Source: Alkanindiges illinoisensis (lineage in GTDB: Bacteria > Pseudomonadota > Gammaproteobacteria > Pseudomonadales > Moraxellaceae). From it: 62,052 nucleotides of DNA. Position 1 is the first letter of the stretch. Every line of letters begins with the position of its first letter. The notes under the pieces were generated by a model, which did not search any database, was not told where the DNA came from, and saw only the letters and a list, made by a program, of their open reading frames with translations. Both the position numbers and the translations under genes were made by a program. Shown here in pieces: positions 27,842 to 36,898 of the stretch. The DNA lies in the NCBI RefSeq assembly GCF_004377485.1, contig NZ_SNTY01000015.1, positions 1 to 62,052 of the forward strand. The letters run 5' to 3'.

Positions 27842-28660
27842 ATGAGTGTTGAACAATCGCTGCTGGGTCAAACCACCAGCTACCCCACAGAATATGCGCC
27901 TGACATTCTGTTTCCTATTGCACGTGCGCCATCAAGACAGGCCTATGCCCAGATTAACGGCATTGCTCAGGGCATGGACTGGTGGCATGCCTTTGAGCTG
28001 TCCTGGCTGGATCTGGAAAATAAGCCGCAGGTTGCTATTGGCCGGCTGCATATTCCGGCGAGTTCAGAATTTTTAATTGAATCCAAGTCACTCAAGCTAT
28101 ATTTCAATAGCCTGAACTTTAAAAATTTTGCATCCACTCAGGCCTTTGTTGACTGTGTAGAACAGGATCTTAGCCGTGCAGCCAATGCCTCAGTAAGGCT
28201 TGAACTGTATGATGCTGATGCACTTCAGGTGAGTCAGCCTAGCGGATTTTGTCTTGACCAGCTGACTCCAAACGGAGTTAGCCCGCATCCCCACTGTAGC
28301 CTGCTCAAGCTGGAACAGGCAGCAGATCAGCAAGTAATTGAAACTAGTCTATATTCACATTTATTAAGAAGTAACTGTCCAGTCACTGGACAACCCGACT
28401 GGGGCACACTTTTTATCAGATATGAGGGAACTAAGCCTTGTTATTCAAGCCTGCTCGCTTATATTATCTCATACCGCCAGCACAGCGGATTTCATGAGCA
28501 ATGTGTTGAGCAGATTTTTGCGGACATCTGGCAACAATTGCAACCTGAACGTTTAATGGTGTATGCCGCCTATACACGACGTGGTGGTCTGGATATCAAT
28601 CCATGCCGCGTGTCTGACCCAGCCTGGCTACCCTCACCCATTCGTTTAGCCCGACAATAA
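27842..28660 (+). CDS. queF: NADPH-dependent 7-cyano-7-deazaguanine reductase
   Basis: This enzyme reduces preQ0 to preQ1 in queuosine synthesis. The 272-residue, two-domain form found in Gammaproteobacteria is present. It has ASSEFLIESKSLKLYFNSLN in the first half, the catalytic Cys179 and Asp186 in SNCPVTGQPDWG, and YAAYTRRGGLDINPCR near the end. Spacing between Cys and Asp matches known QueF. Upstream bases (27785-27841) show no preQ1 riboswitch. The gene lies 57 bases after the ABC permease and may be read with it. Confidence 0.93.
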   Translation: MSVEQSLLGQTTSYPTEYAPDILFPIARAPSRQAYAQINGIAQGMDWWHAFELSWLDLENKPQVAIGRLHIPASSEFLIESKSLKLYFNSLNFKNFASTQAFVDCVEQDLSRAANASVRLELYDADALQVSQPSGFCLDQLTPNGVSPHPHCSLLKLEQAADQQVIETSLYSHLLRSNCPVTGQPDWGTLFIRYEGTKPCYSSLLAYIISYRQHSGFHEQCVEQIFADIWQQLQPERLMVYAAYTRRGGLDINPCRVSDPAWLPSPIRLARQ

Positions 28661-28696
28661 TTTTTATTTCTGTATTGATATTTTTAGGAGATTTTT

Positions 28697-29356
28697 ATGA
28701 CAAGTTATTTTGGCATTATCCCATCTGATGAGCTTAAAAGTGATATTAATCTGGCCAAGTCTAATCGGGGCAGCAGCGAGCCACAATATCCTTTACGCGA
28801 TAAAATCTCTTTAAAACTAAATGATGAATTGATTGATAATCTACTGGTTAAGCTGGTTCAGCAATTTCCAGCCAGCGAAAAACGCGATACAGCCGAGAAA
28901 CTAGCTGGTTATGTTCGCAGTACGGTCAGTGTTTTACTCAAGCAATTATTGGGTAAAGCGCCTAATGAGCAGGTATTAAAATCACTGGAATTTCTGGAAA
29001 GCAGCAGTTTTGTGGACAATACAGGCAGCAGTCGTATTGGCACAGCCCTGCCTGATGATCTGGTAAATCAGCTGAAAGCCTCTTTTGCAGCGGTACATGC
29101 AGGTGAAGGCAAACAGCAGCGCGCTGCTCTGACAACGCAGTTCAAACTGTTTGCTGACCAGATCATCAAGCATTTTATGACTGACTATAACAAGACCCTG
29201 GATCTAGGTTTAATCAAGCGCAAGGCGGCTGAGCTAGCGACCAGTGCAGTGGTCAAAGCCGTGCATATCGCAATTGATAAGCTGATCCCGTCATTAAGTC
29301 AGGCCGAACTTGAAGCTGTGGCAACTCACTTTGACAATCTGCTGGTGCAAAAGTAA
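28697..29356 (+). CDS. Conserved-looking cytoplasmic protein of unknown function
   Basis: The 219-residue protein is largely helical, with no signal peptide or membrane segment. Notable stretches are KISLKLNDELIDNLLVKLVQ, LAGYVRSTVSVLLKQLLG and LIKRKAAELATSAVVKAVHIAIDKLIP. ATG 28697 has an excellent AGGAG six bases upstream. It follows queF by 36 bases and ends in its own terminator, so a queF-linked transcript is likely. I do not recognise a family. Confidence 0.7.
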   Translation: MTSYFGIIPSDELKSDINLAKSNRGSSEPQYPLRDKISLKLNDELIDNLLVKLVQQFPASEKRDTAEKLAGYVRSTVSVLLKQLLGKAPNEQVLKSLEFLESSSFVDNTGSSRIGTALPDDLVNQLKASFAAVHAGEGKQQRAALTTQFKLFADQIIKHFMTDYNKTLDLGLIKRKAAELATSAVVKAVHIAIDKLIPSLSQAELEAVATHFDNLLVQK

Positions 29357-29385
29357 TTTGCTGTAAAAAAAATTTTGCAATATTT

Positions 29386-29411
29386 AAGCCTGGCAATTGC
29401 CGGGCTTTTTT
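29386..29411 (+). terminator. Rho-independent terminator
   Basis: AAGCCTGGC / GCCGGGCTT with a T run, after the 219-residue gene and before rodA. Confidence 0.85.
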
Positions 29412-29521
29412 ATGCCTGACCTTATATCTACCTTAAATCTCATGCATAAATCAATAAGTCAGTTTTTTCAGGCCATGCCAGTTCTATGTTAAGATTTGGC
29501 TTCAAATTCCCCTCCTGGCTT

Positions 29522-29569
29522 TTTTACTTCTTCGTGGTTTTACTTGTTCGTGGTATTACTTCTTCATGG
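29522..29569 (+). repeat. Three tandem 16-bp units ending on the rodA start codon
   Basis: The units are TTTTACTTCTTCGTGG (29522-29537), TTTTACTTGTTCGTGG (29538-29553) and TATTACTTCTTCATGG (29554-29569). The ATG of rodA is inside the third unit; the first two carry GTG at the same place. They replace any visible Shine-Dalgarno sequence. Confidence 0.85.
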
Positions 29570-30708
29570 CTGAAAATCCGCAGTACCGCTTTTTACGTTA
29601 TGCCCCGCGTGATGGCAGCAATATGCAGCTTAATCCCACTCGCTGGGAACGTATCCATGTTGATCCATGGCTCACTGGCCTGTTTCTGTTGATCGCCAGC
29701 ATGGGACTGATAGTGCTTTACAGTGCCTCTGCACAGGATACCGGACTGGTGATTCGCCAGTTAGTCAGTTTCATTATCGGTTTTGTGGTAATGCTGGTGA
29801 TGGCACAGGTACCACCCAAGATTTATCAGGCGTTTTCACCCTGGTTTTATTCCAGCGGGCTGGTGCTACTTGTGGGCGTGATGGTTTTTGGGGAAGTTCG
29901 CATGGGTGCACAGCGCTGGCTGGATATTCCGGGCTTTGGCAGTGTACAGCCATCCGAGTTTATGAAGCTGGCTATGCCAATGATGACAGCCTGGTTCTTA
30001 TCAGCCAGACCCTTGCCACCTACGTTTAAGGCGGTTGTCGTGACCTTAATGCTTATTGGCATCCCAGTACTATTAATTGCCGAGCAGCCCGATTTGGGCA
30101 CTTCTCTGCTGGTAATGGCAAGCGGCATGTTTGTGCTGTTTTTAAGCGGCCTGCGCTGGTGGATGATTGGCGCTTGTATCGGGGCAATTGCAGCCATTAT
30201 TCCACTGGCATGGTTTTTTCTGTTGCATGACTATCAAAAGCAGCGTGTGCTTACCCTGTTTGATCCTGAAGCAGATGCCTTGGGTACAGGCTGGAATATT
30301 ATCCAGTCCAAAACTGCCATTGGTTCGGGCGGTATTTTTGGCAAGGGGTATTTAAATGGCACCCAGTCGCATTTGCATTTTTTACCCGAAGGCCATACCG
30401 ATTTTATTATTGCCGCGTTTTCTGAAGAATTTGGCTTACTGGGGGTTGCTGTATTAATGACCCTGTATTGCTGCATTATTTTTAGGGCTTTTCAGATTGC
30501 CTTTCGCAGTAATCACAATTATGGCCGCTTGCTGGCTGGGGCAATTGGCCTTTCCTTTTTTGTGTATGTATTTGTCAACGCTGGCATGGTCAGTGGCATT
30601 TTGCCAGTGGTTGGCGTACCTTTACCCTTTATGAGCTATGGGGGAACTGCCATTATTACCCTGATGGCCGGTTTTGGCCTGCTGGTTTCTATTCAAACCC
30701 ATCGCTAG
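29566..30708 (+). CDS. rodA: Rod-shape peptidoglycan glycosyltransferase RodA
   Basis: RodA is a SEDS-family peptidoglycan polymerase that works with PBP2 in cell elongation. The 380-residue protein has about ten membrane segments and SEDS landmarks: WLDIPGFGSVQPSEFMKLA, AEQPDLGTSLLV, FLPEGHTDFIIAAFSEEFGLLG and the late PFMSYGGTA. The start at ATG 29566 lies within a tandem repeat and has no obvious ribosome binding site. An alternative is the internal ATG at 29623, giving MQLNPTRWERIHVDPWL. mltB and rlpA follow, so this is a cell-wall gene group. Confidence 0.92.
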   Translation: MAENPQYRFLRYAPRDGSNMQLNPTRWERIHVDPWLTGLFLLIASMGLIVLYSASAQDTGLVIRQLVSFIIGFVVMLVMAQVPPKIYQAFSPWFYSSGLVLLVGVMVFGEVRMGAQRWLDIPGFGSVQPSEFMKLAMPMMTAWFLSARPLPPTFKAVVVTLMLIGIPVLLIAEQPDLGTSLLVMASGMFVLFLSGLRWWMIGACIGAIAAIIPLAWFFLLHDYQKQRVLTLFDPEADALGTGWNIIQSKTAIGSGGIFGKGYLNGTQSHLHFLPEGHTDFIIAAFSEEFGLLGVAVLMTLYCCIIFRAFQIAFRSNHNYGRLLAGAIGLSFFVYVFVNAGMVSGILPVVGVPLPFMSYGGTAIITLMAGFGLLVSIQTHR

Positions 30709-30739
30709 TTTTATAATTTTGCGCTTTCTGGAAATAATG

Positions 30740-31777
30740 ATGTTATTTAAAAATCCGTTGTTCGAAAATTTTTCCATTTCACTCCCATTGAAGGATTACC
30801 GGCACAGCTTGCTGGCGTTGATGGCTGGTTTTGCTAGCACAGTAGCAGGAGCAAACGATTTTCTACTTGACCCGGCCTATGCCAACTTTCGCCAGAAAAT
30901 GATTAATGAATATCAGTTTACAGGGGCAGAAGTTGACACTGCCATGAATTCGGCACAGCGTATTGACCGCATTCTTTCTATTATGACCAAGCCTGGTGAA
31001 AGCAAGGAATGGTACGAATATCGCTCGCAATTTCTGGTGGAGTCCACCATTGGCCGTGGCGTGCGTTTTAAACAACAATACGGCGATGCGCTATGGCGTG
31101 CCGAACAGCAATATGGCGTGCCGCAATCCATCATTCTGGGCATTCTGGGCGTAGAAACCGGCTATGGTCAAAACAAAGGCAGCTTTCGTACCCTCGATGC
31201 ACTCTCTACGCTGGCTTTTGGCTACCCTCGCCGCGCAGATTATTTTACTGATGAACTGGCAGCGCTATTAGTATTGGCACGTGAACAGCATCAACCTGTA
31301 GAAAGCTATGTAGGCTCCTATGCAGGTGCACTGGGCTATCCACAGTTTATGCCCAGCAACATCCGCAAACTTGGTGTTGATTTCAATCAGGATGGCCGGG
31401 TCGACATTATTAATGATCCAGTTGATGCCATTGGTTCGATTGCACACTATATGGCGACCTATGGCTGGCAGCGTAATCAGCCCATTGGCTTCCGGGCCAC
31501 TTACCGCGGGTTCAATGATTCACAAGTGGTAGCACCCGATGGCCAGCTTGATAAAACCCGTCCTGCCGGGGAATTTGCAACTTTGGGACTGGCACCGCTT
31601 AATCCTGCCGTTAAGCTTGATCCTTTGGATATGGTCAATGGCATTCGGCTCATGGAAGATTTCGGGCCAACCTACTGGATTGTCTATCCCAACTACATCA
31701 CGATTACTCGTTATAATTTCAGTCGTAACTATGCCACAGCAGTTTGGCAGCTTGGCGAAGAAATAATCAACCGCTGA
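30740..31777 (+). CDS. mltB: Lytic murein transglycosylase B
   Basis: MltB cleaves the glycan strand between MurNAc and GlcNAc with formation of anhydro-MurNAc. Key segments are GILGVETGYGQNKGSFRTLDALSTLAF (catalytic Glu in VETGYG), SYAGALGYPQFMPSN and the EF-hand-like DFNQDGRVDIIND. The N-terminus is a long signal peptide with likely cleavage near VAGA-NDF, without a lipobox, so it is probably soluble and periplasmic. ATG 30740 is favoured because GGAA lies six bases upstream; ATG 30737 is adjacent. It follows rodA by about 30 bases and is likely cotranscribed. Confidence 0.9.
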   Translation: MLFKNPLFENFSISLPLKDYRHSLLALMAGFASTVAGANDFLLDPAYANFRQKMINEYQFTGAEVDTAMNSAQRIDRILSIMTKPGESKEWYEYRSQFLVESTIGRGVRFKQQYGDALWRAEQQYGVPQSIILGILGVETGYGQNKGSFRTLDALSTLAFGYPRRADYFTDELAALLVLAREQHQPVESYVGSYAGALGYPQFMPSNIRKLGVDFNQDGRVDIINDPVDAIGSIAHYMATYGWQRNQPIGFRATYRGFNDSQVVAPDGQLDKTRPAGEFATLGLAPLNPAVKLDPLDMVNGIRLMEDFGPTYWIVYPNYITITRYNFSRNYATAVWQLGEEIINR

Positions 31778-32060
31778 GTTAAATTACATTAGTTACCTAA
31801 AGAAACTTCATACAGCAGGTAAAAAAAGCCCTTTAGAGAGTTTTTGAAATATTTACTTACATTAATGGTTATTTTTTGACCTAAAACTTGCTAAAAACAA
31901 TTGTTTTTGTAACTGAACGCTATTTTTTATTGGACAAGTATTTAAATTAGTCACTATGATCACCACCAATGACATTCATTTACGATTAAACGTGGCAAAG
32001 AAACCTTTTTATGCTTGTTCAAATAAACATCATATAAGGTTCCCACCGGAGCGTTAACAT

Positions 32061-32720
32061 ATGCAAAAATCAGTATTTTCTGTACTGACCTTGTCACTTG
32101 GTTTGGCTTTCACCACTGCTTCTCATGCAGATCTGGTTCAGGCTCAACCACTCAGCAGTAATATTGAGTCTGCAAGCCTGGCCAATCGTGTATTGGATCA
32201 GAATGGAAAAAGCATTAGCTCAGCGCTATTCAAAATGAATACGCCTACGCCTGTAACTGTTGCTGCACCCGCTAAGGCTGCTGTTGTGACTGCGTTAAGC
32301 ATTACCGAAACTGCTGGTAGCCGTGTTAAAACTGAAAACATACCTGCCCGCGTTGAAAGCACTGAAGAGCCAGGCATTATTGATCGCCTGAGTGCCGTTG
32401 CCTCTGAAGCAGTTCGCAAGTTTACCCAGACTGGCATGGCATCCTGGTATGGCCGTCAGTTTCATGGACGCAAAACTGCCAGTGGTGATACTTTTGACAT
32501 GTATGCGATGACTGCCGCACACCGCAGCCTGCCACTAAACTGCTATATCCGTGTGACCAACAAAGCTAATGGTAAAAGTGTTGTGGTGAAAGTGAATGAC
32601 CGTGGCCCATTCCATGGTAACCGTGTACTTGATTTATCCTATGCAGCAGCCAACAAACTGGGCATCGCAGGTAGTGGTACAGGTAACGTAACTATTGAAC
32701 GTATTGATGCGCCAAACTAA
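32061..32720 (+). CDS. rlpA: RlpA-like septal-ring lytic transglycosylase
   Basis: The 219-residue product has a Sec signal (likely cleavage after ASHA), a variable linker and a C-terminal double-psi beta-barrel. The barrel shows GMASWYGRQFHGRKTASGD, FDMYAMTAAHRSLPL, and VVVKVNDRGPFHGNRVLDLS. Such proteins act on peptidoglycan lacking stem peptides, at the septum. No lipobox is present and no SPOR domain follows, unlike E. coli RlpA. ATG 32061 has GGAG upstream. It has its own promoter region, though the function links it to rodA-mltB. Confidence 0.85.
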   Translation: MQKSVFSVLTLSLGLAFTTASHADLVQAQPLSSNIESASLANRVLDQNGKSISSALFKMNTPTPVTVAAPAKAAVVTALSITETAGSRVKTENIPARVESTEEPGIIDRLSAVASEAVRKFTQTGMASWYGRQFHGRKTASGDTFDMYAMTAAHRSLPLNCYIRVTNKANGKSVVVKVNDRGPFHGNRVLDLSYAAANKLGIAGSGTGNVTIERIDAPN

Positions 32721-32743
32721 TGCATCAATACGGCAAAAATTTT

Positions 32744-32763
32744 AGCCACCTTCGGGTGGCTTT
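32744..32763 (+). terminator. Terminator after rlpA
   Basis: AGCCACC-TTCG-GGTGGCT tetraloop hairpin. A second hairpin, ATTGATGC / GCATCAAT at 32703-32729, spans the rlpA stop codon. Confidence 0.75.
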
Positions 32764-32872
32764 AATATTTCTGACTATAAATTTTAGTTAGGCTGACTGA
32801 AAGATTTAGGCTTGCTTTGCAACTGGACTTATGGCATTGTCAGAATGTCATGAAAATTAAGGGACTATGCTC

Positions 32873-33322
32873 ATGCGCAATCTTCAGCAATGGCTTGATG
32901 AATATAGTGAAAGCCACCGCAACTTAACCAATAAGCGTATCCACTGGTAATGTGTGCCTGCCATCCTGTTTTCTATTGTAGGATTTAGCTGGCATCTAAG
33001 TACGGTCATGACCATTGTCCTGACTGCCTTAACTTTATTATTCTATGCCCGTTTATCCCTGCCCTTGCTCATGGCCATGAGTGTGCTCATGTTACTGATG
33101 GTGCTGCTCATCAACTGGTTCCCGGTAGGTTCAGGATTTTTTGTGGGCTTGTTTGTAGTGGCATGGATTGGCCAGTTTTACGGCCATAAAGTGGAAGGAA
33201 AAAAACCATCTTTCTTTAAAGACCTGCAATTTTTGTTAATCGGCCCAGCCTGGTGCATGGATGCAGCAATTAGCAAGTTTTTTCCCAACTGGCGCAAGCA
33301 CTTTATTGAGCAAACCGCCTGA
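32873..33322 (+). pseudogene. DUF962/Mpo1-like membrane protein interrupted by a TAA codon
   Basis: The frame from ATG 32873 (with AAGGGA upstream) encodes QWLDEYSESHRNLTNKRIHW, stops at TAA 32948-32950, then continues in the same frame with CVPAILFSIVGFSW. Four hydrophobic segments and DLQFLLIGPAWCMDAAI follow, up to TGA at 33320-33322. Together this is a complete Mpo1-like (DUF962) protein: the conserved YxxxHRNxxNKxIHW and CVP pieces flank the stop, where Leu or Ile is expected. TTA to TAA is one change. Family members are membrane dioxygenase-like iron proteins (yeast Mpo1) and the lost part holds conserved His residues. Internal starts such as GTG 32954 would make only the membrane part. 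Confidence 0.8.
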
Positions 33323-33377
33323 ACCGTTACAACGCCTTGCGATGCTTAAGCAGACAAAAGTTTATTAAGGTTTATTC

Positions 33378-33815
33378 TTGAAGTTAGCAATTTATCTGGC
33401 TGCATGCGGGCTAATTGTAGCCTGCTCCAGCAATGACACCACTCCCTCTTCTAAACCCAGCACTGTTTATGAACAATATAATGATAAAATCATTCAGGGT
33501 ATCAGCTATGAGGAAGAAAAAAGCTATTTCACCGATGCCAAGCAGGCTGAAATAGAACAAAAAATCCCTCAATATATGCAGCAAATGAAAAAAAACCGTG
33601 AACAGGTTATTCAAATGTACCAGAGCATTTCACAATCGGTTGCCCGATGCAAAAAAATCCGGTTGCTCGAGGAACGCATTGATGGGAATACAGCCTATCT
33701 TAGTTATGAACAAACCGACATCTGCAATCCAGGCTCAAGTCATTTGCAAAAGCAGTCGGTGGTCATGCATAACGAACAGGGCTGGAAAATTCATCAGGTA
33801 GAAATAGCCCTATAA
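33378..33815 (+). CDS. Small lipoprotein of unknown function, TTG start
   Basis: The 145-residue product starts with a lipoprotein signal (LAACGLIVACSSN, lipidated Cys about residue 16). A charged helical middle (EEKSYFTDAKQAEIEQKIPQ) and a C-terminal part with strands (NTAYLSYEQTD, VVMHNEQGWKIHQVEI) follow. The end resembles small NTF2-like or DUF4878-type domains, but I cannot assign a family. TTG 33378 is supported by AAGG seven bases upstream and by the position of the signal. Two further Cys (CKKIR, DICNP) may form a disulfide. Confidence 0.65.
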   Translation: MKLAIYLAACGLIVACSSNDTTPSSKPSTVYEQYNDKIIQGISYEEEKSYFTDAKQAEIEQKIPQYMQQMKKNREQVIQMYQSISQSVARCKKIRLLEERIDGNTAYLSYEQTDICNPGSSHLQKQSVVMHNEQGWKIHQVEIAL

Positions 33816-33860
33816 GTCTGACAATGGCTGATAGCAATAATGTTTATTCTATTTATAGCA

Positions 33861-33891
33861 GCAAAAAACCCCGACAAGCGGGGTTTTTTGC
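33861..33891 (-). terminator. Bidirectional terminator after tsf
   Basis: GCAAAAAACCCC / GGGGTTTTTTGC with a seven-base loop, between convergent lipoprotein and tsf genes. Confidence 0.9.
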
Positions 33892-33937
33892 ACAAGCTGT
33901 CATTATCGCAATGCAATAATTACAGCCACTATAACAA

Positions 33938-34816
33938 TTATTTGGCTGCCCCAGCCTGAGCAGCAGCAACTTCATCAGCAAAGCTGACTTCTTTCTTCTC
34001 AATGCCTTCGCCAACTTCAAAACGCTTGAACTCAGTAACAGTCAAGCCAGCAGCTTTCAGTACGTCACCAACTTTCTTTTCATTGTCGATTACATAAGCC
34101 TGACGTAACAATGTTACTTCGTTCAGGTATTTATCCAGGCTACCCTGAACCATTTTTTCAACAATATTGGCAGGTTTGCCAGACTCAATTGCTTTAGCTT
34201 CAGCAATTTCTTTTTCCTTAGCCAGAATTTCAGCAGGAACGTCTTCAGCATTAACTGCAGCTGGGTTAAACGCAGCAACGTGCATGGCAACGCCTTTACC
34301 AGTTTCTTCATCGCCACCAGTGTAAGCAACCACAACACCAATTTTCAGACCGTGTCTGTAAGTTGCAAGTTTTTCACCTTCAACGATATAGCCACGACGT
34401 ACCTGAATGTTTTCACCGATTTTTTGAACCAGTTCAACACGTGCTTCTTCAACGGTCAGGCTGTCATCAAATTTCAGGTTAGCAATTTCAGCAGCGTCAG
34501 TTGCATTGTTTGCAAGGGCAACTTCAGCAACGCGGTTAGCATACTTTGTGAAATTTTCATCTTTAGCAACAAAGTCAGTCTGGCTGTTGACTTCAAGCAA
34601 TAAAGCGCGATTACCGTCCTGAGCAATAATGATTGCGCCGTCAGCAGCAATATTACCTGCTTTTTTGGCCGCTTTAGCCTGACCAGATTTACGCAGGTTA
34701 TCAATGGCTACTTCAATATCACCACCTGCTTCAGTCAATGCTTTTTTGCATTCCATCATGCCAAGGCCAGTACGGTCACGTAATTCTTTTACCATGCTTG
34801 CGCTAATTGCAGTCAT
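33938..34816 (-). CDS. tsf: Elongation factor Ts
   Basis: EF-Ts recharges EF-Tu by nucleotide exchange. The 292-residue protein has the N-terminal UBA-like domain ([19 protein letters not shown]), the exchange-domain motif [11 protein letters not shown] and the C-terminal [21 protein letters not shown] 34816 has GGAG upstream. It follows rpsB on the same strand across a hairpin at 34867-34896, the classic rpsB-tsf arrangement. Confidence 0.95.
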   Translation of the reverse strand: MTAISASMVKELRDRTGLGMMECKKALTEAGGDIEVAIDNLRKSGQAKAAKKAGNIAADGAIIIAQDGNRALLLEVNSQTDFVAKDENFTKYANRVAEVALANNATDAAEIANLKFDDSLTVEEARVELVQKIGENIQVRRGYIVEGEKLATYRHGLKIGVVVAYTGGDEETGKGVAMHVAAFNPAAVNAEDVPAEILAKEKEIAEAKAIESGKPANIVEKMVQGSLDKYLNEVTLLRQAYVIDNEKKVGDVLKAAGLTVTEFKRFEVGEGIEKKEVSFADEVAAAQAGAAK

Positions 34817-34866
34817 GCTTGTCTCCTAAACTGTCATTTAAATCAAGAAATTAATTGCAAATAAAA

Positions 34867-34896
34867 ACGGCCCATTGGGTTTACCGCCTGGGCCGT
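34867..34896 (-). terminator. Attenuator-like hairpin between rpsB and tsf
   Basis: ACGGCCCA at 34867-34874 pairs with TGGGCCGT at 34889-34896, and the minus-strand transcript continues with a U-rich run. A partial terminator here would make less EF-Ts than S2 mRNA. Confidence 0.7.
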
Positions 34897-34977
34897 TACA
34901 TCGGTTTACTGGTAGATGGTGACGTTAAAGCATGTCAAAGCCATGAAAAACTGCCAATAGAACCGATGTATCCAACA

Positions 34978-35742
34978 TTAAGCGTCGGTAGCAGCAGTTT
35001 CTTCGCTAGCTTGTTCAGCTGGCTCGGCAGCTTTTGCGCCACCCTGAGTCTGCGCATATTCTTTACCCGCCAGAATTGCGTTTGCCATAGAGCTGGCATA
35101 CAGGGTAACTGCACGGATCGCATCGTCATTACCAGGAATGATGTAATCAACGCCATCCGGGTTAGAGTTGGTATCAACAATACCAATTACCGGAATACCC
35201 AGGTTTTTGGCTTCTTTGATGGCAATCGCTTCGTGGTCAACGTCAATGATGAACAGTGCATCTGGCAAACCGCCCATGTTTTTAACACCACCCAGTGAAC
35301 GCTCCAGCTTTTCCATTTCGCGGGTGCGTTCCAGCGCTTCACGCTTGGTCAGCTTGGCGAAAGTACCGTCCTGAGACTGAACTTCCAGATCTTTCAGGCG
35401 ATTGATGGACTGACGCAGGGTTTTCCAGTTAGTCAGCATACCGCCCAACCAGCGATGGTCAACATAAGGCTGGCCAGCACGTTGTGCTTGTTCACGAATG
35501 ATGTTGCTGGCAGCGCGCTTGGTACCAACAAACAGTACCTTGTTCTTTTTGCTGGCCAGATTGTTCACAAAATTTAGCGCATCGTTTAACGCAGGAACAG
35601 TGTGCTCCAGGTTAATGATATGAATCTTGTTGCGGGCACCAAAAATGTAAGGACCCATTTTTGGGTTCCAGAAACGGGTTTGGTGACCAAAGTGTGCGCC
35701 TGCCTGTAACAGGTCACGCATGCTTACGTTATATTCTGCCAT
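34978..35742 (-). CDS. rpsB: 30S ribosomal protein S2
   Basis: The 254-residue protein shows the S2 features [57 protein letters not shown] and [19 protein letters not shown]. It binds the 30S head near S1. ATG 35742 has AAGG eight bases upstream. An extended leader precedes it. It is divergent from map, a usual gammaproteobacterial layout. Confidence 0.96.
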   Translation of the reverse strand: MAEYNVSMRDLLQAGAHFGHQTRFWNPKMGPYIFGARNKIHIINLEHTVPALNDALNFVNNLASKKNKVLFVGTKRAASNIIREQAQRAGQPYVDHRWLGGMLTNWKTLRQSINRLKDLEVQSQDGTFAKLTKREALERTREMEKLERSLGGVKNMGGLPDALFIIDVDHEAIAIKEAKNLGIPVIGIVDTNSNPDGVDYIIPGNDDAIRAVTLYASSMANAILAGKEYAQTQGGAKAAEPAEQASEETAATDA

Positions 35743-35850
35743 GATATTTACCTTAAATATGGGTTAGGCCTCCATATGTCCTCATTGTCCACTTTCCAGT
35801 TGATTAAAAACAGAAAAGCACCCAGAGCAATGTGTCGACATATGTGTGGG
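35743..35850 (-). promoter_or_regulatory. rpsB 5' leader, possible S2 autoregulation site
   Basis: The transcribed strand contains GGACAATGAGGACATATGG followed by AGGCCTAACCC shortly before the start. It resembles the rpsB leader RNA of Gammaproteobacteria through which S2 represses its own operon. Assignment is by position and general appearance; a covariance-model search would decide. Confidence 0.45.
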
Positions 35851-35976
35851 ATTGACCGTCTAAACATAATTTTTGGATAAATAACTGTGCTAAAAATTAT
35901 TACCCAAAAGCATTTGCTAAAACGGGGCGCTATTTATACCATATATAGGTCATTTTTGCCAAAAAAAATTAAGCCC

Positions 35977-36801
35977 ATGAATAGTTTTAGCTCACCAAAT
36001 CGGCATTTGATCAAATCACCTGACGCCATTGAAAAAATGCGGGTTGCAGGTCGTTTGGCCGCCGAGGTGCTGACCATGATTACGCCTTTTGTCAAAGCTG
36101 GTGTAAGCACACTTGAGCTAGACAAAATTTGCCATGATTATATTGTTAATGTGCAAAATGCCATTCCTGCCTGTCTGGGCTATGGTGGTGGTCATGGCCG
36201 CAAACCGTTTCCTGCGGTAATTTGTACATCAGTAAATCATGTGGTGTGTCATGGCATTCCATCGGAAACCAAAATCCTGAAAAACGGTGATATTGTCAAT
36301 ATTGATGTTACCGTAATTAAGGACGGTTATCATGGTGACACCAGCAAGATGTTTATTATTGGTGAAGGCTCAATCCTAGCCAATCGTATTTGTGCAGTTG
36401 CACAAGAAGCCATGTATAAAGGCATGGAAACCGTTAAAGCGGGTTCCTATGTGGGTGATATTGGCGCTGCCATCCAGAAATATGTGGAATCCGAGCGCTT
36501 TAGTGTCGTTCGGGAATATTGCGGTCATGGCATTGGCACCACTTTCCATGATGATCCGCAAATCCTGCATTACGGTAAGGCAGGCACTGGTATGCGTCTG
36601 GAAGCTGGCATGACCTTTACCATTGAACCCATGGTTAATGCTGGCGTTTGGCAAACTCGCCTGTTGGGTGACAACTGGACAGTCGTAACCAAAGATCACA
36701 AGCTGTCAGCGCAATGGGAACATACGATTTTGGTCACTGAAACCGGTATTGAAGTGCTGACCGCCCGTCCGGAAGAAGATTTATCCCGCTTTCAGGCATA
36801 A
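35977..36801 (+). CDS. map: Type I methionine aminopeptidase
   Basis: Map removes initiator Met from nascent proteins. The pita-bread fold and metal ligands are visible: VICTSVNHVVCHGIP, GDIVNIDVTVIKDGYHGDTSKMF (two Asp ligands), YCGHGIGTTFHDDPQILH (His), FTIEPMVN (Glu) and AQWEHTILVTETG (Glu). I place the start at ATG 35977 (MNSFSSPNRHLIKSPD), giving 274 residues. The frame is open from GTG 35887 but those residues are unlike Map. No strong ribosome binding site is seen. It is divergent from rpsB. Confidence 0.93.
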   Translation: MNSFSSPNRHLIKSPDAIEKMRVAGRLAAEVLTMITPFVKAGVSTLELDKICHDYIVNVQNAIPACLGYGGGHGRKPFPAVICTSVNHVVCHGIPSETKILKNGDIVNIDVTVIKDGYHGDTSKMFIIGEGSILANRICAVAQEAMYKGMETVKAGSYVGDIGAAIQKYVESERFSVVREYCGHGIGTTFHDDPQILHYGKAGTGMRLEAGMTFTIEPMVNAGVWQTRLLGDNWTVVTKDHKLSAQWEHTILVTETGIEVLTARPEEDLSRFQA

Positions 36802-36834
36802 TACTGTCCGCATTTAGTTGCTTTATTTCATTTT

Positions 36835-36864
36835 AAAAAAACCGCTCATGATGAGCGGTTTTTT
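36835..36864 (+). terminator. Terminator after map
   Basis: AAAAAAACCGCTCAT / ATGAGCGGTTTTTT, symmetric and able to stop both map and the convergent protease transcript. Confidence 0.9.
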
Positions 36865-36898
36865 ATATAAATTGATAATTATCAGGAAGAAAAGGCAA

